Source of the DNA: Pseudomonadota bacterium
Lineage (GTDB): Bacteria > Pseudomonadota > Alphaproteobacteria > Acetobacterales > Acetobacteraceae
Reading direction: 5' to 3'
DNA: 49,870 nucleotides
Assembly (NCBI GenBank): GCA_021780935.1
Contig: JAJXXT010000074.1
Span: 1-49,870, forward strand
Part shown: positions 1-7,337 of the stretch, one piece after another
Layout of the letters: every line of letters starts with the position of its first letter
How positions within the stretch are numbered: position 1 is the first letter of the stretch
Notes under the pieces: generated by a model
The model's database searches: none
The model's input: only the letters and a program-made list of their open reading frames with translations
Told to the model about the DNA's origin: nothing
Made by a program: the position numbers and the translations under genes

Positions 1-725
1 CGCCCGTCGCTGCCCACCAGCATCGCCGCCGCATCGGCGCCGGCCAGCGCCGGCACCACCCCCACCAGCCGCCGCGCCGGCATCAGCAGTGCCACGAACG
101 CCACCCGGCCCGGCGCCGCCGTCCCTTGCCCCGTTGTCTGGTTCCCCGGCGCCAGGTTCCCCGATGTCTGGTTCCCCGGTGCCATGTTCCCCGGTGCCAT
201 GTTCCCCGGTGCCATGTTCCCCGGTGTGAGACCGCCGCGCCCCCCGGCCCCGCCGCGCACAGGACGCACCACCTCGACGCGCCCGAGCGCGTCCGGCGCG
301 TCGACATAGGGCAGCGCCCCCGGCGCCAGGCCGCGCGCCTTGCCGGGAATGCCCGGCGGTATCGCCACCCCCGCCGCCCGCACGATCCGTCCCCCGGCAT
401 CCAGCGCCGCCACCCCCACCACGCCGAGCCGCCGCGCCGCCGGCAGCCCGAGCAGCGCCGCCCCCGGCCCGCGCCCCACCCGGCCCAGCAGCACATCCGC
501 CGCCGCCAGACGCGAGGCGACCGTATCGGCGATCGCTTGCACCATGGCCCCGGTCACCGCCCGCGCGTCCTGCTGCGCCACGGCGCTCTCCGCCTGCAAT
601 TCCCGGTAGGTCACGCCCCAGATCAGCCCGAGCGTCGCGGTGCCGACCACCGCGATCAGCAGCCCGATCAGCATCAGCCGCAGCGGCGGTCCCTGGGGCG
701 GGGTTTCGTCGACGTTCAGCGTCAT
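1..725 (-). CDS. Membrane-anchored sensor protein, N-terminal part (runs off the window)
   Basis: An uninterrupted frame runs from an ATG at 725 to the window edge (241 codons). A purine-rich AAGGAAGGAG directly precedes the start. Residues about 17-37 form one strong membrane segment (LRLMLIGLLIAVVGTATLG). An alpha-helical stretch rich in Ala and Gln follows, and then an extracytoplasmic-looking region with GVVGVAALDAGGRIV. That layout is usual for the sensing part of histidine kinases, diguanylate cyclases or chemoreceptors. The output domain lies outside the window, so the class cannot be decided. Residues about 166-195 are a pentapeptide repeat (see the repeat feature). The family is not recognised; the coding call rests on open frame, start, membrane segment and codon bias. 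Confidence 0.6.
   Translation of the reverse strand, partial: MTLNVDETPPQGPPLRLMLIGLLIAVVGTATLGLIWGVTYRELQAESAVAQQDARAVTGAMVQAIADTVASRLAAADVLLGRVGRGPGAALLGLPAARRLGVVGVAALDAGGRIVRAAGVAIPPGIPGKARGLAPGALPYVDAPDALGRVEVVRPVRGGAGGRGGLTPGNMAPGNMAPGNMAPGNQTSGNLAPGNQTTGQGTAAPGRVAFVALLMPARRLVGVVPALAGADAAAMLVGSDG
140..229 (+). repeat. Tandem 15-bp repeat coding for a pentapeptide array
   Basis: Six consecutive 15-bp units follow the pattern ggttccccggtgcca. The third to fifth are nearly identical and the outer ones are degenerate. The unit is a multiple of three, so on the minus strand it stays in frame and encodes repeats of A-P-G-N-(M/Q/L). A change in copy number would lengthen or shorten the sensor's extracytoplasmic region without breaking the frame. 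A further degenerate unit may precede at 125-139. Confidence 0.85.
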
Positions 726-908
726 CTCCTTCCTTGTCGCGAGGCAGTGCCGGCGCCACCCCATCGCCAGCCCCGCCATCGCCGCCACACCATCGCAAGC
801 CCGGGCGTTGCCAACGACGGCATCGCTCGCCGCGCATCGCCGGCGTCTGTTCACGCTCAGGCACGCGCGCGCGTCCGGTCAAGCATCAAACCACGGATTG
901 CCGCGCAT

Positions 909-941
909 GAAACCCCATCCCAGCCGAAACCCCATCCCAGC
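909..941 (+). repeat. Two tandem copies of a 16-bp sequence
   Basis: GAAACCCCATCCCAGC occurs at 909-924 and again at 926-941, a 17-bp period. It lies in the roughly 290-bp divergent intergenic region between the sensor gene (start 725) and the PepSY gene (start 1012), immediately upstream of the GTAAGCG direct repeat. The function is unknown; it may be a simple tandem duplication. The rest of 726-908 shows no gene that I can support. Confidence 0.7.
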
Positions 942-949
942 ACGGGCGG

Positions 950-967
950 GTAAGCGGCGCGTAAGCG
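950..967 (+). promoter_or_regulatory. Predicted OmpR-family response-regulator box upstream of the PepSY/b561 operon
   Basis: The sequence GTAAGCG-GCGC-GTAAGCG is a direct repeat of two 7-mers with an 11-bp period, the usual geometry for a head-to-tail dimer of OmpR/PhoB-type regulators. The same 7-4-7 element with identical half-sites lies upstream of the response-regulator gene at 5175-5192, in the same orientation relative to the gene. It ends 44 bp before the ATG at 1012, against 40 bp at the regulator gene. The repeat is directly visible; the link to this regulator is inferred. Confidence 0.7.
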
Positions 968-1011
968 CCTCGCGGCAAAACCCGCCCGTCTCAACAACCG
1001 GAGCCTTCTCG

Positions 1012-1293
1012 ATGACGTTTCGTGCCGTAAACTTTCTCGCCCTCCCCGCGCTGGCCCTGGGTATCGCCCTCGCGGCCGCGCCCTTCGCCCACGCCGAGCA
1101 ATCCTGCCACGTCACCGGCAAGCTGATGACGCCGGCGGCGATCAAGGCGATGCTGGTCGCCCACGGCTATACCACCATCCACGGTATCACCCAGCACAAT
1201 GGCTGCTACGAGGCCAAGGGCATCGACGCCCACGGCAAACGCTTTGCCCTCGAACTGAACGGCGCCACCGGCGCCATCCAGCCCGGCCACTAG
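1012..1293 (+). CDS. Secreted PepSY-domain small protein
   Basis: 93 aa. The ATG at 1012 has GGAG nine bases upstream. Residues 1-27 form a Sec signal peptide ending APFAHA, predicted to be cleaved before EQSC. The mature part (MTPAAIKAMLVAHGYTTIHG, then GCYEAKGIDAHGKRFALELN) matches the PepSY_2 pattern of small periplasmic proteins: a helix followed by beta strands, with two cysteines. Such proteins often sit beside two-component systems and membrane cytochromes and are thought to modulate them. It is followed two bases later by the cytochrome b561 gene and preceded by a predicted response-regulator box. The exact role is unknown. Confidence 0.8.
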   Translation: MTFRAVNFLALPALALGIALAAAPFAHAEQSCHVTGKLMTPAAIKAMLVAHGYTTIHGITQHNGCYEAKGIDAHGKRFALELNGATGAIQPGH

Positions 1294-1295
1294 CC

Positions 1296-1895
1296 TTGCC
1301 CACGCCGCAACCGCGGGAGGAACGGACGATACCGGTATGGGACCGGTTCGTCCGCGTCTTCCACTGGACCACGGTCGCGCTGTTCGCGATCGTGTTCATC
1401 ACCCCGCATTTCCAGTGGATCCACCAGCCGCTCTCCTACATCATCCTGGTCCTGGTGCTGGCGCGCATCGTCTGGGGCTTCGTCGGCACGCGCCACGCCC
1501 GCTTCACGGATTTCGTCCGCCACCCGCGTACCATCAGCGCCTATCTCACGGATCTGCGCCATGGCCGCGCCCGCCGCTATCTTGGCCATAACCCGGCCGG
1601 CGGCGCCATGGTCATCGCCATCCTGGTCATGCTCCTGGTCGTCATCGGCAGCGGCTGGCTGTCGGAGACGAATCGTTTCTACGGCGTCCCCTGGGTGGAC
1701 CACCTGCACCACATCTCGGCGCACCTGCTGCTGCTGATGATCGGCGTGCATGTCCTCGGCGTCCTCGTCGCCAGCGTGCAGCACCGCGAAAACCTGATTC
1801 GCGCCATGATCACCGGCCGCAAGCCGGCCTCGCCACCGCCGGGCGGACACGACCACGGCGAACCCTCCGGCGCGGCCATCTCGAAACAATCATGA
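1296..1895 (+). CDS. Cytochrome b561-family membrane protein
   Basis: About 199 aa, a di-haem b-type cytochrome with four membrane helices, which passes electrons between quinones and periplasmic partners. VWDRFVRVFHW near residue 14 supplies the first haem histidine of the hydrogenase-type cytochrome b family. Further histidines lie in HFQWIHQ and in DHLHHISAHLLLLMIGVHV. Residues after about 175 form a short His/Gly-rich cytoplasmic tail. The start is unclear. A TTG at 1296, two bases after the PepSY stop, allows coupled translation. The only good ribosome site (GGAGG at 1316-1320) instead points to codon 1329, an ATA. Together with PepSY it resembles genes placed under QseBC-type systems. 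Confidence 0.85.
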   Translation: MPTPQPREERTIPVWDRFVRVFHWTTVALFAIVFITPHFQWIHQPLSYIILVLVLARIVWGFVGTRHARFTDFVRHPRTISAYLTDLRHGRARRYLGHNPAGGAMVIAILVMLLVVIGSGWLSETNRFYGVPWVDHLHHISAHLLLLMIGVHVLGVLVASVQHRENLIRAMITGRKPASPPPGGHDHGEPSGAAISKQS

Positions 1896-2302
1896 AACGT
1901 TCACCCAGCCCGGCGACGCGCAATTCCAGCGCCCGAGACGCAGACGTACCGACGCGCCCACGCAACATCGCAGCCGCGACCATCCCCGCCCTCATCCTCG
2001 CCGCCGCCCTCGTCGCCCCCGTCCTCGTCGCGACAGCCCCCCAGGCCCACGCGGATGGCGGCCGCGAGGGCGGTGCCTGCCGCCGCGGCGCCAGCCTCGC
2101 CAACACGCCCCAACCGGCGATCATGGCGCCGGCGACGATCGCCACCGCCGCATCGCCCGCGACCCTGGACGCCGCTGCGGGCATGGTTCAGATCCCGGGC
2201 CTGCGGCCACGCGGCGACGGCGGCTGCGAGGGCGGGTCGGAGGGCGAGCACCACGCGCATCGCCCCGAACACGAAGCCGGCCGCGCCCATACCGACGACT
2301 GA
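1892..2302 (+). CDS. Hypothetical exported protein, third gene of the PepSY/b561 operon
   Basis: 136 aa. The ATG overlaps the TGA of the cytochrome gene (ATGA), so translation is probably coupled. A polar N-terminus of about 25 residues is followed by one hydrophobic segment (ATIPALILAAALVAPVLVATA) and an APQAHA processing-like site, then a low-complexity Ala/Gly-rich body. GGREGGACRRG and RGDGGCEGGSEGE form two similar Gly/Glu/Cys patches, and the tail is His-rich (EHHAHRPEHEAGRAH). This may be a small metal-binding or redox-associated periplasmic protein, but no family is recognised. High GC makes spurious open frames common, so the call rests mainly on the overlap and the signal-like segment. 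Confidence 0.55.
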   Translation: MKRSPSPATRNSSARDADVPTRPRNIAAATIPALILAAALVAPVLVATAPQAHADGGREGGACRRGASLANTPQPAIMAPATIATAASPATLDAAAGMVQIPGLRPRGDGGCEGGSEGEHHAHRPEHEAGRAHTDD

Positions 2303-2396
2303 CCCCCGATCCCGGTGATCGTGCCCGGACCCGTGTTGCCATTTGGCGCGCCTCGTGGCTCACTAACTCCCTCGTCTCATCACGCGGGAGAAGACC

Positions 2397-3233
2397 GTGG
2401 CGACATCGCGCCGCAGCCGTGGATTGGCCATCCTCGGCGGGCTATTCCTCGCCGTCGCCATCGCTTTGCCGGCCCATGCCAACCTGCTGGTCTACGACCT
2501 CACGACCGCGTTTCAGGACGGGCCTCTCGCCAACACTGCGGCGGACGGAGTCCTGTCGTTCGACAGCTCGATCATACCCAGCGGCTACACCGGCACGTTG
2601 CAGAACCTCAACGGCCTGCCCGACGTCGCTTCGCTGACCTACCGCCAGAACGGCGTGGTCTATGATCTCAGCAACACCGGCGTCTTCCAACTTGCGTTCC
2701 AGAACGGGCAGCTCTCCGGCATCGGCTTCGGCGGCGACACCAGCGGCATCACCACCATCAAGCCGTTCACCGAAGACATTCTCGCGGCGACGACCGGATA
2801 CTGTGCCTACACCACCTCCTCGGCGAACCAGACCGGCGACTGCTCGGTCAGCCTGACGAAAGTGAATCCGCAAATCGTCACGGAGGACTTCACCACCACG
2901 ATCACCAGCGGCTCACTCGACGGCAAGACCTATCAGGGTCAGTTCTCCTACAATGCCGCCATCATTCCCGCCGGCGGCACCGGCAGCCTGTCGAGTTCGA
3001 GCGTGCTCGATGATTTCCTCAACTTCAGCTATAATCTCGATGGCACCAACTATTCCACCGCCAATGCCGAGGCCAGCCAGCTCAACTTCACCAACGGCGC
3101 GCTGAGCGGCTTCATCATCGGCGTCCGTCCGCAGCCGGGCGACCTCGGGGCCGGCACCACGAGTTTTTCGCTGATCAACCTCTCCTACAACCACTCCTGC
3201 GGCTACATCACGCCCAACGATAGTTTCCCGTAG
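2397..3233 (+). CDS. PEP-CTERM-type exported protein, ended by an in-frame TAG before its sorting signal
   Basis: 278 aa to the first stop. The GTG at 2397 has GGAG six bases upstream. Residues 1-28 are a signal peptide (LAILGGLFLAVAIALPAHA). The body carries two related halves, each with an IIPSGYTGTL / IIPAGGTGSL motif and an LxFxNGxLSGxxxG motif, so it is an internal duplication. It is rich in Thr, Ser, Gly and Asn, as expected of a surface or matrix protein. The frame stops at TAG 3231-3233 and continues in the same frame with a textbook PEP-CTERM tail. Such proteins are sorted by an exosortase, which is not in this window. The gene is either a recent nonsense pseudogene or needs readthrough. 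Confidence 0.8.
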   Translation: MATSRRSRGLAILGGLFLAVAIALPAHANLLVYDLTTAFQDGPLANTAADGVLSFDSSIIPSGYTGTLQNLNGLPDVASLTYRQNGVVYDLSNTGVFQLAFQNGQLSGIGFGGDTSGITTIKPFTEDILAATTGYCAYTTSSANQTGDCSVSLTKVNPQIVTEDFTTTITSGSLDGKTYQGQFSYNAAIIPAGGTGSLSSSSVLDDFLNFSYNLDGTNYSTANAEASQLNFTNGALSGFIIGVRPQPGDLGAGTTSFSLINLSYNHSCGYITPNDSFP

Positions 3234-3383
3234 GCCTGTTCGCTGACCTATTCCGTGCAATCCCCGCCATCCAACGTGCCGGAACCGCCCTCGCTGCTCC
3301 TGCTGGGTTTCGGTCTCGCGGCGCTGGCGGTGGCGCGCGTCCGCTCGGGCATCCTGGGGCGCCTCAGCCAAGCTCCAGGCTGA
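3231..3383 (+). other. Amber codon followed in frame by a PEP-CTERM sorting signal
   Basis: After the TAG at 3231, the same frame stays open for 49 codons to a TGA at 3381. It encodes ACSLTYSVQSPPSN, then VPEPPSLLLLGFGLAALAVA, then the arginine-bearing tail RVRSGILGRL. This is the PEP motif, single hydrophobic helix and basic tail that define the exosortase substrate signal. The codon is one transition away from CAG (Gln). The extension overlaps by 20 bp the end of the convergent histidine kinase gene. Confidence 0.85.
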
Positions 3384-4470
3384 ACACCGCCCCACCCCCC
3401 GGTCGCCCGTCGGCGCGCGCCTTGCCGCCATGCGCCGCGGCGATCTCGGCCACGATCGCGAGCCCCAACCCGGCCCCCGAAACGCCCGCGCCATCCTGCG
3501 CCCGCGCGCTGCCGCGGCGAAACCGCGTGAAGATCGTCGCCCGCTCCGCCTCGGCAACCCCGGGGCCCCGGTCCAGCACCAGCAGCGTCGCCGGCCCCGC
3601 AGTCCGCACCTCCACCCGGCTGCCGCGGGGCCCATGCGCCAGCGCGTTCTCGATGAGGTTCTGCGCCGCCAGCAGCAGCGCGTCGCGGTTGCCCCGCGCC
3701 ACCACCGCCTGGCCCTCGGATTCCAGCGACAACTCGATCCCCCGTGCCACCGACAGCGGCGCCAGCGCGCTCACCGCCTCCACCGCGACGGCGCGCAGAT
3801 CCACCGGCCCCGGCCGCTCCAGCGGCATGCCTTCCAGCCTCGCCAGCCGCAGCATCTGGTCCACCAGCCGCCCCATCCGGTCGACATCGGCCAGCAGCGC
3901 CGTCTTCGCCGCGTCATCCGCCATCAGGTCGATGCGCGCCGTCAGCACCGCCAGCGGCGTGCGCAGCGCATGCGCCGCGTCGCCGCCGAACCGCCGCTGC
4001 GCCTCGATCGCCCGCTCCAGCCGCGCCAGCCCGGTGTTGATGGCGCCGACCAGCGGTTCCAGTTCCCCCGGCAGCCCCGCTTCCGGCAGCCGCACGCCCG
4101 GGTGCTCCGGCCCGACCAGCGCCGCCGCGGCGGAAAGCCGGTTCAGCGGCCGCAGCGCGAGGCGCAGCGTCGCCACCCCGCTCGCCACCACCACCGCGCC
4201 GGAGCCGAGCAGCAGCCACACGAAAACCGGGCTGAACGGCCCCGGCAACACCTTCAGGATATGCTCGAGCTTCTGGTGCTCGAACAGCCGCATCTTGCCG
4301 TGATCGGCGTCGAACTCCAGCTCCGGCAGCGCCGAGCGCACCGCCTCCGTGCTGCGCCACACCGCGATCGCGGCACCGAGCGCGGTCGAGACCAGCACCA
4401 CCGCCGCCAGCCGCCGCGCCAGCCTCCCCGCGAGCGTCCAGCGGCGCGTCCTCCGACGACTATTCTCCAT
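3364..4470 (-). CDS. Two-component sensor histidine kinase, QseC/PmrB-like
   Basis: 368 aa. The ATG at 4470 overlaps the end of the response-regulator gene by 11 bp, so the two are coupled. There are membrane helices at about 18-38 and 83-103, with a short periplasmic loop of about 45 residues between them. A HAMP-like linker follows, then the phospho-acceptor box FGGDAAHALRTPL (His167), the N box QNLIENALAHG, G1 VLDRGPGV, the F box FTRFRRG and G2 GAGLGLAI. The residue after the phospho-accepting His is Ala instead of the common Glu/Asp. Its partner is the adjacent regulator; predicted targets are that operon itself and the PepSY/b561 operon. Confidence 0.93.
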   Translation of the reverse strand: MENSRRRTRRWTLAGRLARRLAAVVLVSTALGAAIAVWRSTEAVRSALPELEFDADHGKMRLFEHQKLEHILKVLPGPFSPVFVWLLLGSGAVVVASGVATLRLALRPLNRLSAAAALVGPEHPGVRLPEAGLPGELEPLVGAINTGLARLERAIEAQRRFGGDAAHALRTPLAVLTARIDLMADDAAKTALLADVDRMGRLVDQMLRLARLEGMPLERPGPVDLRAVAVEAVSALAPLSVARGIELSLESEGQAVVARGNRDALLLAAQNLIENALAHGPRGSRVEVRTAGPATLLVLDRGPGVAEAERATIFTRFRRGSARAQDGAGVSGAGLGLAIVAEIAAAHGGKARADGRPGGGAVFSLELG

Positions 4471-5134
4471 CCGCCAGCAGATAGCCCACACCGCGGATCG
4501 TGTGGATGCCTGCCTTCGCCCCCGCCTCCTGCAGCCGCCGGCGCAGCCGGTGCACCAGCACCTCCAGCGCGTTCGGCCCGGTCGGCGTGTCGAACCCGTA
4601 CAGGTTCTGCTCGATCGACTCGCGCGGCACCACCTTGCCGCCGCGCCGCAGCAACTGCTCCAGCAGCGCCGTCTCGCGCGGCGACAGCGCCAGCACGCCC
4701 TCGCCCACCCGCACCACCCGGCTGTCGGTCTCCAGCACCACGTCGCCAAACCCCAGCGTCACATCGAGCACCGCCGAGGGCCGGCGCAGCAGGGCGCGCA
4801 CCCGCGCCACCAGCTCCGGCATGTGGAACGGCTTGACCAGATAATCGTCCGCCCCCGCATCCAGCCCCGCCACCCGGTCCTCCGGCCCGTCCCGCGCCGT
4901 CAGGATCAGCACCGGCACCGCCGCCCGCTGCCGCCGCAACGTGCGCAGCAGCGCCATCCCGTCACCGTCGGCAAGCCCGAGGTCGAGCACAATCGCGGCA
5001 TACTCGGCCACCGCGACATGGTCCTCCGCCGCGGCCTGCCCGGCCACGCTGTCCACGGTAAATCCCGCCCGCTCCAGCGCCTGGCGCAGCAGCATCGCAA
5101 GCTCGGACTCGTCTTCCACCACCAGCAGCCGCAT
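4460..5134 (-). CDS. OmpR-family response regulator, QseB-like
   Basis: 224 aa, full family length. The receiver domain (1-115) has the acidic pair in VVEDE, phospho-accepting Asp51 in IVLDLGL, the switch Thr79 in ILTAR and Lys101 in YLVKPF. The C-terminal winged-helix domain (about 125-224) ends in the recognition and wing region ALEVLVHRLRRRLQ ... IHTIRGVGYLL. It is transcribed first, ahead of the kinase. A GTAAGCG-N4-GTAAGCG direct repeat lies 40 bp upstream of the start, which suggests autoregulation. Confidence 0.95.
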   Translation of the reverse strand: MRLLVVEDESELAMLLRQALERAGFTVDSVAGQAAAEDHVAVAEYAAIVLDLGLADGDGMALLRTLRRQRAAVPVLILTARDGPEDRVAGLDAGADDYLVKPFHMPELVARVRALLRRPSAVLDVTLGFGDVVLETDSRVVRVGEGVLALSPRETALLEQLLRRGGKVVPRESIEQNLYGFDTPTGPNALEVLVHRLRRRLQEAGAKAGIHTIRGVGYLLADGE

Positions 5135-5174
5135 GATCCTCGTTCCTTATCACGGCAGAGGTGTCCGGCCGCAT

Positions 5175-5192
5175 CGCTTACGCCGCGCTTAC
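5175..5192 (-). promoter_or_regulatory. Predicted autoregulatory box upstream of the response regulator
   Basis: On the minus strand this reads GTAAGCG-CGGC-GTAAGCG, a direct repeat of two identical 7-mers with an 11-bp period. It lies 40 bp upstream of the regulator ATG (5134), in the divergent space shared with the SDR at 5226. The half-sites are identical to those upstream of the PepSY operon at 950-967, and only the 4-bp spacer differs. Confidence 0.7.
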
Positions 5193-5225
5193 CTCGCGTG
5201 AACCAAAACGACGAAAGGGTTCGCC

Positions 5226-5975
5226 ATGCACCTGTTCGATCTCACGGGAAAAGTCGCCATCGTCACCGGCGGCAACGGCGGCATCGGCCTCGGCATGGCG
5301 CGCGGCCTGCGCGAGGCCGGCGCCGAAATCATGCTCGCCGGCCGGAACGAAGCGAAAGGGCAGGGGGCCGCACAATCCATCGCCGCCGCCTTCCACCGCG
5401 CCGATGTCGCGCGCGAGGCGGATTGCGCCGCTCTCATCGAGGCCACCATCGCCCGCTTCGGCCGGCTCGACATCCTGGTCAACAACGCCGGCATCGCCGC
5501 GCGCAACACGCCGGAGGCGCTGACGCCGGAGGAGTGGCACCGTGTGCTCGACACCAACCTCACCTCCGCCTTCCTGCTCTGCCGCCTGGCCTATCCGCAC
5601 CTGGTCCGTGCCGGGCGCGGCAAGGTCATCAACATCGGCTCCGTCGCCTCCCAGCTCGCCGCGCCCCACATGGCCGCCTACGCCGCGAGCAAGGGCGGCA
5701 TCCTGCAATACACGCGTGTGCTGGCCACCGCCTGGGCGAAGGACAACATCCAGGCCAACTGCATCCTGCCCGGCTGGATCGACACGGAACTCACCGAGGG
5801 TGCCCGCGCCCAGGTCGCCGGCCTCAACGAGGCGGTGCTCGCCCGCACCCCCGCCGCCCGCTGGGGCACGCCCGCCGATCTCGCCGGCGCCGCCGTCTTC
5901 CTCGCCTCGCCCGCCTCGGATTTCGTCACCGGTGCGGCGATCCCCGTCGACGGCGGCTACCTCGCCCGCGCCTAG
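5226..5975 (+). CDS. Short-chain dehydrogenase/reductase (classical SDR)
   Basis: 249 aa, normal SDR length. The NAD(P)-binding motif TGGNGGIG is at 14-21, NNAG at about 86, the catalytic Ser139 in INIGSV, and Tyr152/Lys156 in AYAASKGG. The C-terminal pattern (TGAAIPVDGGYLARA) is typical of the KduD/FabG/glucose 1-dehydrogenase group. It likely oxidises a sugar-type alcohol or reduces a ketone; the substrate cannot be told from sequence. It is divergent from the two-component genes, sharing a 90-bp intergenic region that contains the regulator box. It may therefore be co-controlled, although the box is oriented toward the regulator gene. Confidence 0.92.
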   Translation: MHLFDLTGKVAIVTGGNGGIGLGMARGLREAGAEIMLAGRNEAKGQGAAQSIAAAFHRADVAREADCAALIEATIARFGRLDILVNNAGIAARNTPEALTPEEWHRVLDTNLTSAFLLCRLAYPHLVRAGRGKVINIGSVASQLAAPHMAAYAASKGGILQYTRVLATAWAKDNIQANCILPGWIDTELTEGARAQVAGLNEAVLARTPAARWGTPADLAGAAVFLASPASDFVTGAAIPVDGGYLARA

Positions 5976-6042
5976 CGGGCCGCCCGCGCCTGGCGGGCAC
6001 ACGCGTGCCTGGCAGGCCGACCACGCCTAGCGCGCCGCCCGC
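5969..6042 (+). repeat. Degenerate GC-rich direct repeat at the 3' end of the SDR gene
   Basis: CGCCTAGCGGGCCGCCCGC (5969-5987, containing the SDR stop codon) recurs with one mismatch at 6024-6042, a 55-bp period. Related GCCTGGC(G/A)GGC copies lie between them. This looks like a local duplication of the gene end in the gap between convergent genes. Confidence 0.6.
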
Positions 6043-6089
6043 CAACCCCACCCCGTGAGGCCCGAACGGCGCGGCGTCATCGATGCCAT

Positions 6090-7337
6090 TCAGCTGTCGA
6101 GGAGGAGTTCCGGCATTCGCAGCCGCTGCTTTATCTGGGCGATCAGGGCGTCGAGATCGTTCTTCAAAAACCCGCCGCTGGTCTCGTTCGTCTTGCGCGT
6201 CTCGTCGCGTTTCACCACGTCTCCCTCGGTGGTCCATCGCTTCGGCTGGCGGGATGCGATGAAACGGTCGAACTGCATGGCGGGTTTGCCGGCCAGCGCC
6301 GTCGTCACCCCCTTCATCCGCTCGTCACCGACCAGGCGGTTCTCGTTGGACAGTTGCTCGGTCGCCACGTAGAGAATTGGCTGGCCGGCCAGACCGTAGA
6401 AATCCAGGCCGCCGCTACGCATTCCCAAATGCAGAAAGCGTGTTCCGCCATGCCATTCAAGAAGCTCACGAACATAGTCAAAAAAGCAAAGCTGCATGGA
6501 CCGGGTCAGCGGCGGATCGCTATAGAAGTCGCCCAGGTAATGCGAACCCCTGAACCTCTCATGCTGTTCCCACTTCTCGCGAGGGAACTCCCCGACAACG
6601 AAGACGCTGTACCCCTCCGCGAGACATCGTTCCGCGACCTGCGACCATGCCGTATGGCTATGATTGAGGTCGTAGTGAACCCCGCCGTCACCGGGCTTTT
6701 TCGCCTTCCGCCCCCACAGCACCAGCAGCGGCTTGCTCATGTCGTCGGCGGTGACGCCGGCGTTCTTGATGATCTGGTAGAAACTGGAGATCGGAATGCT
6801 GCTTTTCGGTGCGTCGGCACCAAACTGACCGTAAAGAACCTTGCGAACCGTCGCCGTGCCATACGTCACCGACAGGTCGGGCGCCTTGCGCAACTCATTG
6901 TTGGAGAAGCCGGGATTCGCATCGCCGAGGAACATCGCGCGCAGGATCTTGCTGGAATCCGCGAGCTGGAAAATCCGGTCGAATTTCGGGTTCAGCTTAC
7001 CCGCCTCGTCCCTCGCATCGGCGATCACCGCCGACATCTGCTTCGCCTCATTGTTCTTGAGGAGCGAGGTGGCGCGCGCAACCTGGTTGTACGATATCCC
7101 GAATTGCTGCGTCATGACGTTGCCGATCTTCTTCACCCCCTCGGTGGTCGCCGCCGTCGCCGATGGCTTTCCGTCAACGATCAGCACCCGGTAGCGAGGA
7201 TCTTTTGAGACAACGGGCAGCACATGCGCCAGGTCGCCGGTCGCGTTACCGGGATAGATGAAGAGGTAGCAAACCTTCGACGGATCGTTGCCGCGCAGGA
7301 ATTTGAGCGCGGCCTTGATATTCGTTCCGTAATCCAT
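6090..7337 (-). CDS. Hypothetical protein, lower GC than its neighbours, weakly glycosyltransferase-like
   Basis: 415 aa from the ATG at 7337, soluble, with no signal peptide or clear membrane helix. Base composition is visibly lower in GC and richer in Lys/Asn codons than the flanks, and the roughly 150 bp upstream is AT-rich, so horizontal acquisition is likely. The C-terminal third contains FLHLGMRSGGLDFYGLAGQP followed by ILYVAT. This resembles the donor-site loop of GT-B enzymes, in which a Gly-Met-Arg-Ser-Gly stretch precedes an acidic residue and a short strand. That is a weak resemblance only. The N-terminal region (VCYLFIYPGNATGDLAHVLP) could be a Rossmann-type first strand. No family is assigned. 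A glycosyltransferase-like gene lies next, on the same strand. Confidence 0.75.
   Translation of the reverse strand: MDYGTNIKAALKFLRGNDPSKVCYLFIYPGNATGDLAHVLPVVSKDPRYRVLIVDGKPSATAATTEGVKKIGNVMTQQFGISYNQVARATSLLKNNEAKQMSAVIADARDEAGKLNPKFDRIFQLADSSKILRAMFLGDANPGFSNNELRKAPDLSVTYGTATVRKVLYGQFGADAPKSSIPISSFYQIIKNAGVTADDMSKPLLVLWGRKAKKPGDGGVHYDLNHSHTAWSQVAERCLAEGYSVFVVGEFPREKWEQHERFRGSHYLGDFYSDPPLTRSMQLCFFDYVRELLEWHGGTRFLHLGMRSGGLDFYGLAGQPILYVATEQLSNENRLVGDERMKGVTTALAGKPAMQFDRFIASRQPKRWTTEGDVVKRDETRKTNETSGGFLKNDLDALIAQIKQRLRMPELLLDS

Noticed and set aside
140..229. The 15-bp tandem array as a CRISPR
   Set aside because: Units are contiguous with no spacers, short, and in frame within a coding region.
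4349..6058. A 569-codon plus-strand frame over the two-component genes and the SDR
   Set aside because: Arg/Pro/His-rich composition without domains; it overlaps three well-supported genes in other frames.
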